From: Pseudonocardiaceae bacterium YIM PH 21723
Lineage (GTDB): Bacteria > Actinomycetota > Actinomycetes > Mycobacteriales > Pseudonocardiaceae
DNA length: 64,000 nucleotides
Direction of reading: 5' to 3'
Assembly: GCA_003600225.1 (NCBI GenBank)
Contig: QZFT01000015.1
Location: forward strand, 62,001 to 126,000
The position numbers and the translations under genes were made by a program. Shown in pieces: positions 38,568-49,957 of the stretch. The notes under the pieces are model-generated. The model worked only from the letters and a program-made list of their open reading frames with translations, was not told the origin of the DNA and made no database searches. Each line of letters starts with the position of its first letter. Positions within the stretch are counted from its first letter, which is position 1.

Positions 38568-38879
38568 TCAACTGAGTTCGAAACCGAGGCGGCGCGCGGC
38601 ACTCTTCCGTGCTCTACCTGTGCGTACTCTCCGCAACCGTTTGACGAGCATCGGGTCGGCCACGAGGGCTTCCTGACGCTCCAGCAGGCTGTTCAGCAGC
38701 TGGTAGTACCTGGTCGGCGAGAGGTCGAAAATCTCCCGAATCGCCTGCTCCTTGGCACCCTGGTACTTCCACCACTGCCGCTCGAAGGCGAGGATCGCGT
38801 GGTCTCGGGTACTCAGCTCGTCGGAGTCCGGCTTCGCGTGACGCGCTGCGACTGGAGGCCGAAGTGGTGCGGCATCCAT
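38568..38879 (-). CDS. DUF3263 protein
   Basis: This 103-residue protein matches DUF3263: LSTRDHAILAFERQWWKYQG, AKEQAIREIFDLSPTRYYQL and NSLLERQEALVADPMLVKRL. It looks helical and helix-turn-helix-like, and could bind DNA. ATG 38879 is preceded by GAGGAG at a spacing of 4 nt. It lies just upstream of the LytR_C gene and divergent from def, an arrangement common in actinobacteria. The function is unknown. Confidence 0.93.
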   Translation of the reverse strand: MDAAPLRPPVAARHAKPDSDELSTRDHAILAFERQWWKYQGAKEQAIREIFDLSPTRYYQLLNSLLERQEALVADPMLVKRLRRVRTGRARKSAARRLGFELS

Positions 38880-39014
38880 GTGACTCCTCGAAGGTGCGAA
38901 TGACAGTCATGTGATTCGTGGTCGCCATTCAACCACGGTCACCTGGGCGGCGTGGCCGCTGCCCGATAAGCCGGTTTTTAGTCCTAGCACAGGGGGCTGA
39001 CTAAACTTCCCGGC

Positions 39015-39626
39015 ATGGCCGTTCACGCGATTGTCGTTGCCGGAGAACCGGTACTGCACAACCCTACCCGCGAAATCGACTCGTTCGACAACGAGCTGCG
39101 GGTGCTAGTCGATGACATGTTCGAGACGATGTACGCGGCGAACGGCGTTGGCCTCGCAGCAAACCAGATCGGTATCGATCTCCGGGTGTTCGTCTACGAC
39201 TGCCCGGACGACGAGGGCGTCCGGCACAAGGGCGTGATCGTCAACCCGACGATCGAGACCTCCGAGAAGCCGGAGACCATGCCGGACCCGGAGAACGACT
39301 GGGAGGGCTGCCTGTCGGTGCCCGGTGAGTCGTTCCCCACCGGCCGCGCCGACTGGGCCAAGTGCACCGGCTTCGACCTCGACGGCCAGCCGATCGAGGT
39401 GGAGGGCACCGGCTTCTTCGCCCGCTGCCTGCAGCACGAGACCGACCACCTGGACGGGTTCCTCTACCTGCACCGCCTGGTCGGCCGGTACGCGCGCGAG
39501 GCGAAGAAGATGCTCAAGGAGAACGAGTGGGGCAAGCCGGGCCTGTCCTGGATCCCCGGCGAGGGCACCGACCCGTTCGAGGACACCGATCTCCGCCGCC
39601 AGCGCGCCGCCGCCGACGCCGAATAA
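39015..39626 (+). CDS. def: Peptide deformylase
   Basis: This 203-residue iron-dependent hydrolase removes the formyl group from nascent N-formylmethionine. All three motifs are present: [20 protein letters not shown] with the metal-binding Cys, and QHETDHLDG with HExxH. A C-terminal extension of about 30 residues ([20 protein letters not shown]) is usual in actinobacterial enzymes. No ribosome-binding sequence precedes ATG 39015, so the mRNA may be leaderless. A double hairpin lies 15 bp after the stop. Confidence 0.96.
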   Translation: MAVHAIVVAGEPVLHNPTREIDSFDNELRVLVDDMFETMYAANGVGLAANQIGIDLRVFVYDCPDDEGVRHKGVIVNPTIETSEKPETMPDPENDWEGCLSVPGESFPTGRADWAKCTGFDLDGQPIEVEGTGFFARCLQHETDHLDGFLYLHRLVGRYAREAKKMLKENEWGKPGLSWIPGEGTDPFEDTDLRRQRAAADAE

Positions 39627-39641
39627 CCACCCTTATCGAGT

Positions 39642-39713
39642 AAGGGGCACCCAATCTGCGTTCAACGCAGCGTGGGTGCCCCTTGCTGCATTGAGCGCAG
39701 GTTGGGTGCCCTT
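39642..39713 (+). terminator. Terminator hairpin of def with a duplicated right arm
   Basis: aaggggcaccca (39642-39653) pairs with 39673-39684, with ctgcg/cgcag extending inside the loop. A second near-copy of the right half (gagcgcaggttgggtgccctt, ending 39713) follows directly, so two alternative stems could form with the same left arm. Confidence 0.7.
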
Positions 39714-39820
39714 CACTGCGTTGTGACGTGAGCGGAGACGCACTCCCCCAGCCGAGTGGCGCCCTAGCGGGCCGCCGCTCGGCTGATTAGTGTCCGTAGG
39801 CGGTACGTACAACTGAATAC

Positions 39821-41580
<1,760 letters not shown>

Positions 41581-41589
41581 AAAGGACAC

Positions 41590-42435
41590 ATGAGTACATC
41601 TCTCAGGCCCGAGGCGGGGGTAACCCCGCCTCGGTGCCTCACCATCGCCGGTTCCGATTCGGGTGGCGGCGCCGGTCTGCAGGCGGATCTGCGCACCTTC
41701 TTCGCCTGCGGCGTGCACGGGATGACCGCCATCACCGCGGTCACCGTGCAGAACTCCGTCGCCGTCACCGGGGTGGTGGAACTGCCGCCGGAGACGGTGG
41801 CCGCACAGATCCGCGCGGTGGCCACCGACATCGGGGTGCACGCCGCGAAGACCGGCATGCTGGCGTCCACCCCGATCATCGAGGCCATCGCGGAGGCCTG
41901 CGACGAGGTGGGCATCGGCCGGGACATCCCGTTCGTGGTGGACCCGGTGGCCGCGTCGATGGGCGGTGATCCGCTGCTGGCGGACAGCGCCCTGGACGCG
42001 TTCCGGAAGCTGATGTTCCCGCGGGCCACGCTGATCACGCCGAACCTGGACGAGGTCCGGCTGCTGACCGGCATCGATGTGAAGGACCGCTCAGGGCAAC
42101 GGGACGCGGCGAGGGCGCTGTACGAGTACGGCCCGAAGTGGGTCCTGGTGAAGGGCGGCCACCTGTGGTCCGACCCGCGCTGCGTCGACCTGCTGTACGA
42201 CGGCAGCGAGTTCATCGAGTACGAGGGACCGCGCTACGACCAGCCGCACACGCACGGCAGCGGCGACACCATGGCCTCGTCGATCAGCTCCCGGCTGGCG
42301 CGCGGTGAATCGGTGCCCGAGGCCGTGGAGTTCGGTAAGCGGTATATCACCCGCGCGGTGGCCGACGCGTACCCGCTGGGCGCGGGCCACGGCCCGGTGT
42401 CCGGTTTCTGGCGCATCTCCGAGGACCCGGTCTAA
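41590..42435 (+). CDS. thiD: Hydroxymethylpyrimidine/phosphomethylpyrimidine kinase ThiD
   Basis: This 281-residue ribokinase-like enzyme phosphorylates HMP and HMP phosphate. Motifs: LTIAGSDSGGGAGLQADLRT, FVVDPVAASMGGDPLL, ITPNLDEVRLLTG, and the anion-hole region HTHGSGDTMASSISSRLARG. It follows thiC closely and shares its riboswitch. A perfect hairpin begins 6 bp after the stop. Confidence 0.96.
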   Translation: MSTSLRPEAGVTPPRCLTIAGSDSGGGAGLQADLRTFFACGVHGMTAITAVTVQNSVAVTGVVELPPETVAAQIRAVATDIGVHAAKTGMLASTPIIEAIAEACDEVGIGRDIPFVVDPVAASMGGDPLLADSALDAFRKLMFPRATLITPNLDEVRLLTGIDVKDRSGQRDAARALYEYGPKWVLVKGGHLWSDPRCVDLLYDGSEFIEYEGPRYDQPHTHGSGDTMASSISSRLARGESVPEAVEFGKRYITRAVADAYPLGAGHGPVSGFWRISEDPV

Positions 42436-42440
42436 GCGCC

Positions 42441-42493
42441 CCGAACTTGACGATGTTCGGGGGCGGAACGACCCCGAACATCGTCAAGTTCGG
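42441..42493. terminator. Perfect 22-bp hairpin, variant of the aagttggcgatg family, copy 4
   Basis: Arm 42441-42462 (ccgaacttgacgatgttcgg onward) pairs perfectly with 42472-42493 around a 9-nt loop. Compared with the other copies two stem positions differ, and both are compensated on the opposite arm. It lies between convergent thiD and the LysR gene, whose stop codon (42484-42486) is inside the right arm. Confidence 0.85.
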
Positions 42494-43371
42494 AGACTGG
42501 TCGGTAGCCCGGCACGCAGTGCGACGCAGACCGCGCGGATGGCGGGATGGTTCCCGGCACCCGCGCGGTAGGCGAGCCTGGTGCGCCGGCGTACCCGCAT
42601 CTCGGTGAGCACCACGTCGTCCTCCAGGTGCGCCGCGCCCAGCTGCGGCACCAGCGCCACGCCCTCGCCCGCCGCCACGAAGCGCAGCACGGTGCCGAAG
42701 TCGTCGATGTGGTGCCGCACGTCCGGGGTGAACCCGGCGGCCTCACATGCGCGCATCGTCATGGTGTGGCACCGGGTTCCCGGGCTCGCCAGGATCCATG
42801 GCGCCGCGCGCCACGCGCCCAGATCCGGCGAGGCCCCCGGGTAGTACGACGCCAGGTACATGGTCTCCGAGCACAGCGGCTCGCTGTCGATGCCCGGCTC
42901 GGCGGGGAACGGCACGAAGTCGTAGTCGTGCACCAGCGCGAGGTCCAGGTCCCCCGCCCGCAACGCGTCGCCCATGTCCGCCGGGTCGAGCTCCCGCAGC
43001 ATGGGCACCAGCCGGGGGTGCTCGGCGGAGAGTGCGCGCAGCGCGCCGGGCAGGATCACCCTGGTCGCGCTGGGGAACGCGCCGACCCGCACCGGCCCGG
43101 ACAGCCCGGCCCTGGCGTCCACCAGGTCGGCCTCGGCCCGCTCCAGCCGGGCGAACACCGCCTCCGCGTGTTCCACGAGCCGTTGCCCGGCCGGGGTGAG
43201 CCGCACGCTGCGGCCGGACCGTTCGAGCAGCGGAATGCCGGCCTCCCGTTCCAGCACGCTCAGTTGCTGGGACACCGCCGATGGGCTGAAGGTGAGCGCC
43301 TCCGCGACCGCCGCGATGGTGCCGCGCTGGGCAAGTTCGCGCAGGAGACGCAGCCTGCGTACGTCGAGCAT
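42484..43371 (-). CDS. LysR-family transcriptional regulator
   Basis: This 295-residue regulator has the LysR helix-turn-helix (LRLLRELAQRGTIAAVAEAL, SPSAVSQQLSVLEREAG, LTPAGQRLVEHAEAVFARLE) and an effector-binding domain (VRVGAFPSATRVILPGALRA onward). It is divergently transcribed, 70 bp apart, from the DapA-like gene, the usual layout for a LysR regulator and its target. Within the intergenic space no T-N11-A palindrome could be assigned with confidence. Confidence 0.92.
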   Translation of the reverse strand: MLDVRRLRLLRELAQRGTIAAVAEALTFSPSAVSQQLSVLEREAGIPLLERSGRSVRLTPAGQRLVEHAEAVFARLERAEADLVDARAGLSGPVRVGAFPSATRVILPGALRALSAEHPRLVPMLRELDPADMGDALRAGDLDLALVHDYDFVPFPAEPGIDSEPLCSETMYLASYYPGASPDLGAWRAAPWILASPGTRCHTMTMRACEAAGFTPDVRHHIDDFGTVLRFVAAGEGVALVPQLGAAHLEDDVVLTEMRVRRRTRLAYRAGAGNHPAIRAVCVALRAGLPTSLRT

Positions 43372-43441
43372 CAGCTCAGCTTACGCATGGCGGCAGATAT
43401 GGTCACTGGATCCGAGGCTCATCCGGATGCACCCTGGAGGC

Positions 43442-44332
43442 ATGACCTCGCTGACCGGCATCCACGTCCCGTTGATCACCCCGTTCACCGCCGAAGGCAC
43501 CGTGGCGACCGAAGCGCTCGCCGGTCTGGCGCACAAGGCGGCCGACGCCGGGGCGGTCGGCCTGGTCGCGCTCGGCACCACCGCCGAGGTGGCCACCCTG
43601 GACCACACCGAGCGGGCCATGGTCATCGACGTGTGCGCGTCGGTGAGCCGGGAACGCGGGCTGCGGCTGACCGTCGGCGCGGGCGGCAGCGACACCCGGG
43701 CGTCCGCGCAGGCGTTGCAGGATCTGACCCAGTGGCCGGACATCGACTCGGCACTGATCCCGGTGCCGATGTTCAGCAGGCCCGGCGAAGCGGGCGTGCT
43801 GGCGCATTTCACCCACCTGGCGACGCACAGCCCGCTGCCGCTGATCGTCTACCACATCCCCTACCGCACCGGTCAGCAGTTGAGCGGGGCCACGCTGCGC
43901 GCGATCGGCGAACTGCCCGGCATCGCGGCGGTGAAGTACTCGAACGGCGCCATCGACACCGAGACCATCGCGCTGCTCGGTGATCTGCCCGCCGACTTCG
44001 CCGTGCTGGCCGGCGACGACTCGTTCGTCTCGCCGCTACTGGCGCTGGGTGCCTCCGGCGGCATCCTCGCCTCCGCGCACCTGGCCACCGAGTCCTTTGT
44101 GGACCTGGTGACCGCCTGGCGGGACGGGGAGGCGGGCCGCGCGAGGGAACTCGGCGCCCGGCTGGCCAGGTTGTCCGCGACGCTGTTCGCCGAGCCCAAC
44201 CCGACGGTGATCAAGGGCGTGCTGCACGCGACCGGTGAGATCCCCACGGCGGACGTGCGACTGCCACTGCTGCCGGCGAGCCAGGACTCGGTCGACCAGG
44301 CGCTGAAGGCGCTCGCCGAGGCCGGCGTCTAA
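43442..44332 (+). CDS. DapA/NanA superfamily aldolase (dihydrodipicolinate synthase family)
   Basis: This 296-residue class I aldolase of the DHDPS/N-acetylneuraminate lyase family has the N-terminal GIHVPLITPFTAEGTV, the GTTAEVATL phosphate/carboxylate loop, catalytic Tyr in LIVYHIPYRTG, and the Schiff-base Lys in AAVKYSNGAID. The GTTAE motif and single-gene LysR context suggest a catabolic or specialised aldolase more than the lysine-pathway DapA. ggagg lies a few nt before ATG 43442. Its 3' end overlaps the convergent gene by 4 bp. Confidence 0.85.
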   Translation: MTSLTGIHVPLITPFTAEGTVATEALAGLAHKAADAGAVGLVALGTTAEVATLDHTERAMVIDVCASVSRERGLRLTVGAGGSDTRASAQALQDLTQWPDIDSALIPVPMFSRPGEAGVLAHFTHLATHSPLPLIVYHIPYRTGQQLSGATLRAIGELPGIAAVKYSNGAIDTETIALLGDLPADFAVLAGDDSFVSPLLALGASGGILASAHLATESFVDLVTAWRDGEAGRARELGARLARLSATLFAEPNPTVIKGVLHATGEIPTADVRLPLLPASQDSVDQALKALAEAGV

Positions 44333-44718
44333 CGCTTACGCTGGGTAGGCACGCAGCGCCGCGGCCAGACATTCGGGTCACAGGTCTCCGGCAGATCCGC
44401 GAAGCTCGGCGGAGCCGGCCGGGTGGTCGGCGGTACCGCGGGCTTCGTCGGTTTTGCCGGCGGCGCAGGGGTATTCGGCACCGGCGGATTGATGGTGGGC
44501 ACCGGAGAGGTCGGCTCCGGAGAATCGGGAACCGTCGCACTGGGTGCGGGGGAATTCTGCGTAGGAATCGGGGCCGCCGGAGAACTCGTTGCACTGGGTG
44601 AGGCCGGTGCGGCCGCGGTCAGGAAGTTCCTGCCGACAGGGCTGCAGACCAGGCCAATGCCCAGCACTAAGCCGGTCGCCACTCCGGCGACGGCGACATT
44701 CGTTGCCGTACGTGTCAC
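44329..44718 (-). CDS. Small secreted Pro/Ser/Thr-rich protein
   Basis: This 129-residue protein has an N-terminal signal or anchor segment (NVAVAGVATGLVLGIGLVC), a long Pro/Ser/Ala/Thr-rich stretch, and a short C-terminal end with two cysteines (LPETCDPNVWPRRCVP) that could form a disulphide. No family is recognised. The low complexity and extracellular prediction suggest a wall-exposed protein. It overlaps the DapA-like gene by 4 bp at their 3' ends. Confidence 0.6.
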   Translation of the reverse strand: MTRTATNVAVAGVATGLVLGIGLVCSPVGRNFLTAAAPASPSATSSPAAPIPTQNSPAPSATVPDSPEPTSPVPTINPPVPNTPAPPAKPTKPAVPPTTRPAPPSFADLPETCDPNVWPRRCVPTQRKR

Positions 44719-44933
44719 AGAGATCGTCTCCCTCCGGCCTGTGTTGCTTTCCCGCGCCGGTGCAGGGACTACGCCATATGGGTGTGACTCTAGGCCCCAA
44801 TTGTCATAGGGGCAAACCCGTGACGCGAATCTCCTTATCCGACAGGTATTTCACGCAGCGCAAATGCGTTGTCGGCCATCTAGGCGTCGTTCGGGCGACG
44901 GGACTTTCGCAGCTATCGCAGCAGGACTATGTT

Positions 44934-44955
44934 GATAATGATAATGAACATCATT
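44934..44955 (+). promoter_or_regulatory. Fur/Zur-type metal-responsive operator upstream of the nicotianamine-synthase-like gene
   Basis: gataatgataatgaacatca (from 44934) begins with the first 12 bases of the classical Fur box GATAATGATAATCATTATC and ends with a catcatt that can act as an opposing half-site. It is an island of A+T in a G+C-rich background, 53 bp before the start of the metal-chelator-like gene. Whether Fur, Zur or another family member binds cannot be told from the sequence. Confidence 0.6.
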
Positions 44956-45007
44956 GCCGATCGCGCATATGTGCATGGGTCGGCAACCCTGTCGGAGCGG
45001 AGTCCCC

Positions 45008-45922
45008 ATGTCCCTCAGTTCAGCGTCCGTGGCATTGCCCCTGACCAGGGGTTCCCTTGCAGGACACGTTGAATTGACCGACACGGACGTCCATCCGACC
45101 GTAAACGATACGCCGTACGAGGTGAAGGCCCGCGTATCCGTGGCGGAGATTCTCGACGTACATCGCGAACTGTCCGCACTTCGATCACACGCTCCGTCGG
45201 AGATCACGGATCCGCACTTCGCCGAACTGATGCGCATGAGCATCTCGTCGTCAGGGGAGAACACCGACGACCTGATTCACGATCACCGGGTCGAAGCCGT
45301 ACTGCCCGACCTCCGCCGGTTCTACGCGAGCGGCAGCTATCAACGGGAACTGGCGCACTCGCTCCGGGTGATCAACGCGAGCGACCCGCACGCCGCCTTC
45401 GCCGAAGTCCCCTACTACGAGAACTACCGCAAACTGCTGGCGTTCGAGGTCGGCGGCACGCTCGCGTCAGTGAACCCGCGGCCGCAACGAGTGCTGATGA
45501 TCGGCTGTGGGCCGATGCCGATCACACTCGTGTTCCTGTCCGAGATGCTGCAGTGCGAGGTATCCGGCATCGACATCAGCCCCGAGGCGTGCACCCTCGC
45601 GCGGAAGTTCTGCCGGACGCTGGGCACGGACGTCACCGTCCACGAGACCGATGTCCTGGACTTCTACGCGTACGAGCAGTTCGATGTCGTCCTGCTCGGC
45701 GCCAGCGTCGGCCTGGACAAGGAACTGCGCCTCCGAATCATCAAGCACCTGAGCGAAGGCATGGCCAGTGGCTCCGCCCTTGTCGTGCGCACCGCTCACG
45801 GCATGCGCAGGCTGCTGTTCCCCCAGGTGGATCCCGCTGATCTCGAAGGATTCGAGTGTCAGTACCTCATTCAACCCATGGACCGCGTAGTCAACTCCAT
45901 GATCATTGCCCGCAAGACCTGA
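45008..45922 (+). CDS. Nicotianamine-synthase-like (opine-metallophore type) aminobutyrate transferase
   Basis: This 304-residue protein has an N-terminal helical region and a Rossmann methyltransferase fold with the motif VLMIGCGPMPITLVFLSEML, matching the G-x-G-P-x-P-x-T pattern of nicotianamine synthases and CntL-type enzymes that transfer aminobutyrate from S-adenosylmethionine. Further segments are VSGIDISPEACTLARKFC, FDVVLLGASVG and SALVVRTAHGMRRLLFPQVD. Such products chelate Zn, Ni, Co or Fe. ATG 45008 follows GGAG by 10 nt; upstream in-frame codons lie in the leader near the operator. No opine dehydrogenase or dedicated exporter adjoins, so the product may be nicotianamine-like. It is convergent with the NB-ARC gene, 4 nt apart. 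Confidence 0.75.
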   Translation: MSLSSASVALPLTRGSLAGHVELTDTDVHPTVNDTPYEVKARVSVAEILDVHRELSALRSHAPSEITDPHFAELMRMSISSSGENTDDLIHDHRVEAVLPDLRRFYASGSYQRELAHSLRVINASDPHAAFAEVPYYENYRKLLAFEVGGTLASVNPRPQRVLMIGCGPMPITLVFLSEMLQCEVSGIDISPEACTLARKFCRTLGTDVTVHETDVLDFYAYEQFDVVLLGASVGLDKELRLRIIKHLSEGMASGSALVVRTAHGMRRLLFPQVDPADLEGFECQYLIQPMDRVVNSMIIARKT

Positions 45923-45926
45923 GCGG

Positions 45927-48356
45927 TCAGTCCCTCGCGGACACCCTCTGCAGCAACTCCTCGATCTGCGCTGACGCATGGGGAAGCGTTCGGGCCAGCC
46001 CGAGCGCTTCCGCCCAGACCTCACCCGCCGCCGTGAGATCGTTCAAAGCGGCCAACGCGTCACCACGCGTCGTCAGAACCCGAACCTGTCCGAACCGGTC
46101 GCCGAGCGATGCGTGGAGTTCCTGCGCCGGCACCAGCCAGGCGAGCGAATCCGACGGCTTGCCGACCCGCAGATCCAGAATCGCCAGCTCCACGAGCGCG
46201 CTCGCCTGCTCACGCCGACGGGAGTCCCGCTCACAGGAGTCCAAAGCTCGCGCGAGCAGTTCACGAGCCACATCCAGCCTGCCGACAGAACGCTCGACGC
46301 TGGCCAGATCGACCAGGACCCTGGCCACTCCCTGCTGGTCGTTGACGTCGTTCAGGATCTCCAGCGACAACCGGAGATTGGCGGCCGCCCCATCGAAGTC
46401 CTCCGCGGCACGACAGATGAGTCCGATGTCGGACAGCGTCCACCCCTCGCCGTAACGATCACCGAGCTTCCGATTGAGATCCAACGCCTCGCCCAGGTAC
46501 ACGAGGGCCTGGTCGTAATCCTGCAACAGGCGCTCGTACACGACGCCGAGATGAGTCAGCGCGTTGGATTCCTCGTGCAGGTCCCCCAGATCATGGAATA
46601 TCTCGCGGGCACGAGAGAAGGACTCCAGCGCACGATCGGCATCCCGCCATTGGAGATACACCACTCCCGAGACGCCGAGCACCATCGCCTCGCCGGGCGG
46701 ATAGGGATGCTCGACGAAGGTCTCCGAGGCCTTCGCCAGGCGTTCCAGTGCTTCCTCGTACTGCCCCTGCATCTGGGAGATGGCACCCAGGTAGGCATAC
46801 GTCAGACCGATCCGGATCTGATCGCCGAAGATCTCGGCAAGCTCGGCGCTGCCACGCAGCGCGCCTTCCGCCTCCCGATGGCGCGATTGATTCATCTGCG
46901 CGAGACCAATATTGAACAACGCCTCACATTGAACCGGAAGGTTGCCGTATCTTTCGGCCGACCGAAACGCGGACTCGCTGATCTCGGCCAGAACCCTCGG
47001 GTCGCCGCAAATACGCATCATATGCGAGCAGATCGCCGACAGTTCCCAGGAGTACGGAGTTAGATCAATGGATTCGGCATGCTGAACACTTTCAATAATC
47101 CCGCTCAGTTCATCACGGAACCAGTCGATCGCGGAGATATAGGAATCCAGAACGGAATGGTTTCCGGCCGGTATTTCACCGTACTCGGCAAGCAGGTAGC
47201 CACTGGGTCCGGGCACAAGCCTCGCGGCGGCTAGGCATTGCCACTTGACGAATTCGTAAAGCCGCCTGGTCGCGACTTCCCGCTCTTGCACGTCAAGGGT
47301 TTCCTGCATTATTCGACGAGAGAACTGCTTCAGCAGATCATGAATCCGATACCGATCTCGCCGGACCTCTTCGATCAGGAAGTGGTCGAACAAGGTCTCC
47401 ATGAGTTCTTGCGTCTCGATTTTCCCGAATCCACACAGCGCGGCGACGGAATTCACGGTGAACTCGGAGCACGGATGCAGCGCCAGCTGCAGGAACACGC
47501 TGCGCGCCCGCTCGCCGAGATCGCGGAACGAGAGTTCGAACGCGGCTTCCACCGCGCGGTTGTCCAGCGCGGCGACGATTCCCTCGTCCAGCTGCGTCAA
47601 GCGATCGATCAGATCGTCCACGGACCAGGATCGGTGCTTTCGCAGGGTCGCCGCCGCGAGGTTGATGGCGAGGGGCAGATTTCCGCACAACGCCACGAGC
47701 CGCTGAACGCCAGTGTCGTCGATAGCCTGCTCGTCGAGGCCTGCGGAGGACACGAACAGCACGGCGGCGTCGCGCGAAGGCAGCACCTCAAGATCGATCG
47801 GAGTCACACCATGGACAATATCCATTCGGCGCCGACACGTCATCAGCACTCGGGATTTTCCACGCCCGGGCAGGAGTTCGCTTACCTTGTCAATACCCTG
47901 AACATTGTCCAGAACCACCAACATTCGACGATCTGCGATAATCGATCGCCACAGGGAGAGCCTGCCCTCAATGGTGGACGGCATCCCCTGGGGAGCCACG
48001 TGAACAATCTCCAATAAGGCACCGACCGCCTCGTCGACTCGCAACGGAAAACGATCCGGCGTGTAGGCCCTCATATCCAGGAAAACCTGGCCATCGGGAA
48101 AGTCAGCCGCCATTCGATGGGCGGCGTGAGTGACAACGGCAGATTTTCCGACGCCCGCCATACCAGATACCGCGAATATCCGCGAATCTTCAGCGGACTC
48201 CATCGAGCATATCGTGTCGACGACTTCTCGGCGATCAGTGAAGTTGCTCGGCTGTTTGGGTAAGTTCTGTGGAACCGGCCTTTTTTCCGGCCGCTGTGCC
48301 TCGTAGAAGTTGATGACTCCGACATGGCCGGCCGCAATGCTGTTGTCCGCCGCCAT
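45927..48356 (-). CDS. NB-ARC/TPR (NLR-like) protein with possible N-terminal amyloid-signalling motif
   Basis: This 809-residue protein opens with a short motif DNSIAAGHVGVINFYE (residues 4-19), then a linker and an NB-ARC ATPase: P-loop GMAGVGKS at 65-72, Walker B RMLVVLDNV, RNBS-B-like SRVLMTCRRR, GNLPLAINLAAATLR, and a winged-helix part. The C-terminal half is TPR repeats of about 40 residues. This is the layout of bacterial NLR-like proteins, which sense a trigger and oligomerise. Unlike the AfsR-type protein at 371-3502 it has no DNA-binding domain. The N-terminal motif is of the kind reported as prion-like adaptors in bacterial NLRs, and the gene 80 bp upstream ends in a related motif. 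ATG 48356 keeps the motif, although the ribosome-binding site is weak. Confidence 0.85.
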   Translation of the reverse strand: MAADNSIAAGHVGVINFYEAQRPEKRPVPQNLPKQPSNFTDRREVVDTICSMESAEDSRIFAVSGMAGVGKSAVVTHAAHRMAADFPDGQVFLDMRAYTPDRFPLRVDEAVGALLEIVHVAPQGMPSTIEGRLSLWRSIIADRRMLVVLDNVQGIDKVSELLPGRGKSRVLMTCRRRMDIVHGVTPIDLEVLPSRDAAVLFVSSAGLDEQAIDDTGVQRLVALCGNLPLAINLAAATLRKHRSWSVDDLIDRLTQLDEGIVAALDNRAVEAAFELSFRDLGERARSVFLQLALHPCSEFTVNSVAALCGFGKIETQELMETLFDHFLIEEVRRDRYRIHDLLKQFSRRIMQETLDVQEREVATRRLYEFVKWQCLAAARLVPGPSGYLLAEYGEIPAGNHSVLDSYISAIDWFRDELSGIIESVQHAESIDLTPYSWELSAICSHMMRICGDPRVLAEISESAFRSAERYGNLPVQCEALFNIGLAQMNQSRHREAEGALRGSAELAEIFGDQIRIGLTYAYLGAISQMQGQYEEALERLAKASETFVEHPYPPGEAMVLGVSGVVYLQWRDADRALESFSRAREIFHDLGDLHEESNALTHLGVVYERLLQDYDQALVYLGEALDLNRKLGDRYGEGWTLSDIGLICRAAEDFDGAAANLRLSLEILNDVNDQQGVARVLVDLASVERSVGRLDVARELLARALDSCERDSRRREQASALVELAILDLRVGKPSDSLAWLVPAQELHASLGDRFGQVRVLTTRGDALAALNDLTAAGEVWAEALGLARTLPHASAQIEELLQRVSARD

Positions 48357-48436
48357 GATGGTGGTGGCGGTCAGATCAGGAACTACAGGGCTTCCACTGG
48401 AATGGACGCCGGGATGTCGCCCTGGAATCAGCCCGG

Positions 48437-48877
48437 CTAACGAGGGTCCTGCCGGGCTCCGCCAATAGAGACATCCCCCATAGAAACCGCAGCGGCGGAA
48501 CCACCGGACGCCTTGATCGAGACATCCCCCGTGAAGACCTGACCGTTGTCCCCGGTCTGGATCCCGGAGGCCTGCTGAGTCGCGACAAGCTGCTCTACCA
48601 GGGCTTCGAGTTCCCGGGCGAACTCCGGGTCCTGCTCACACAGATCCTCCAGAGACAACCGGACCCGCTCCCTGGTCCGCGGATTCTCCACCCCGTCCGA
48701 CAGTTCGCTCTCGAATTTCTCGTATGCGGAATCCCCGGACATCCGCGCCTGCACCAGGTCATGGAGTCGCGTCAATCCTGATTCGAGAAGCGAGTCGACC
48801 CTGTTCTCAACGGCTTTCCCCAGTTTGCCACCGATCCAGGTGGCCAAGAACCCCAGAGCGGGCTCGATGCCGATCAT
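48437..48877 (-). CDS. Bell-like helical protein with C-terminal amyloid-signalling-like motif; candidate effector
   Basis: This 146-residue protein has residues 1-105 predicted mostly helical, starting with an amphipathic/hydrophobic segment (GIEPALGFLATWIGGKLGKA), as in the Bell/HeLo-like cell-death domains of bacterial amyloid-linked effectors. Residues 108-139 are Gly/Asn/Val/Ser-rich (TGDNGQVFTGDVSIKASG, then AAAVSMGDVSIGG), two copies of a G-[DH]-V-x-I type unit that resembles the N-terminus of the NB-ARC protein encoded next. ATG 48877 has a gaggg ribosome-binding sequence about 8 nt upstream. It is transcribed first in a two-gene unit with the NB-ARC gene. The function is inferred: membrane-acting effector triggered by motif templating. 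Confidence 0.6.
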   Translation of the reverse strand: MIGIEPALGFLATWIGGKLGKAVENRVDSLLESGLTRLHDLVQARMSGDSAYEKFESELSDGVENPRTRERVRLSLEDLCEQDPEFARELEALVEQLVATQQASGIQTGDNGQVFTGDVSIKASGGSAAAVSMGDVSIGGARQDPR

Positions 48878-48999
48878 TCGGTCACCCTCACTACGAGACA
48901 ACTCGTACCACTACCCAGCGCGAGCACAGTACTACCGCCCGCACAGGCGACCTGGTGCGTCGGTGACGTTTACTCCGAACGGAGCAACGAGCCGGCCGC

Positions 49000-49953
<954 letters not shown>

Positions 49954-49957
<4 letters not shown>

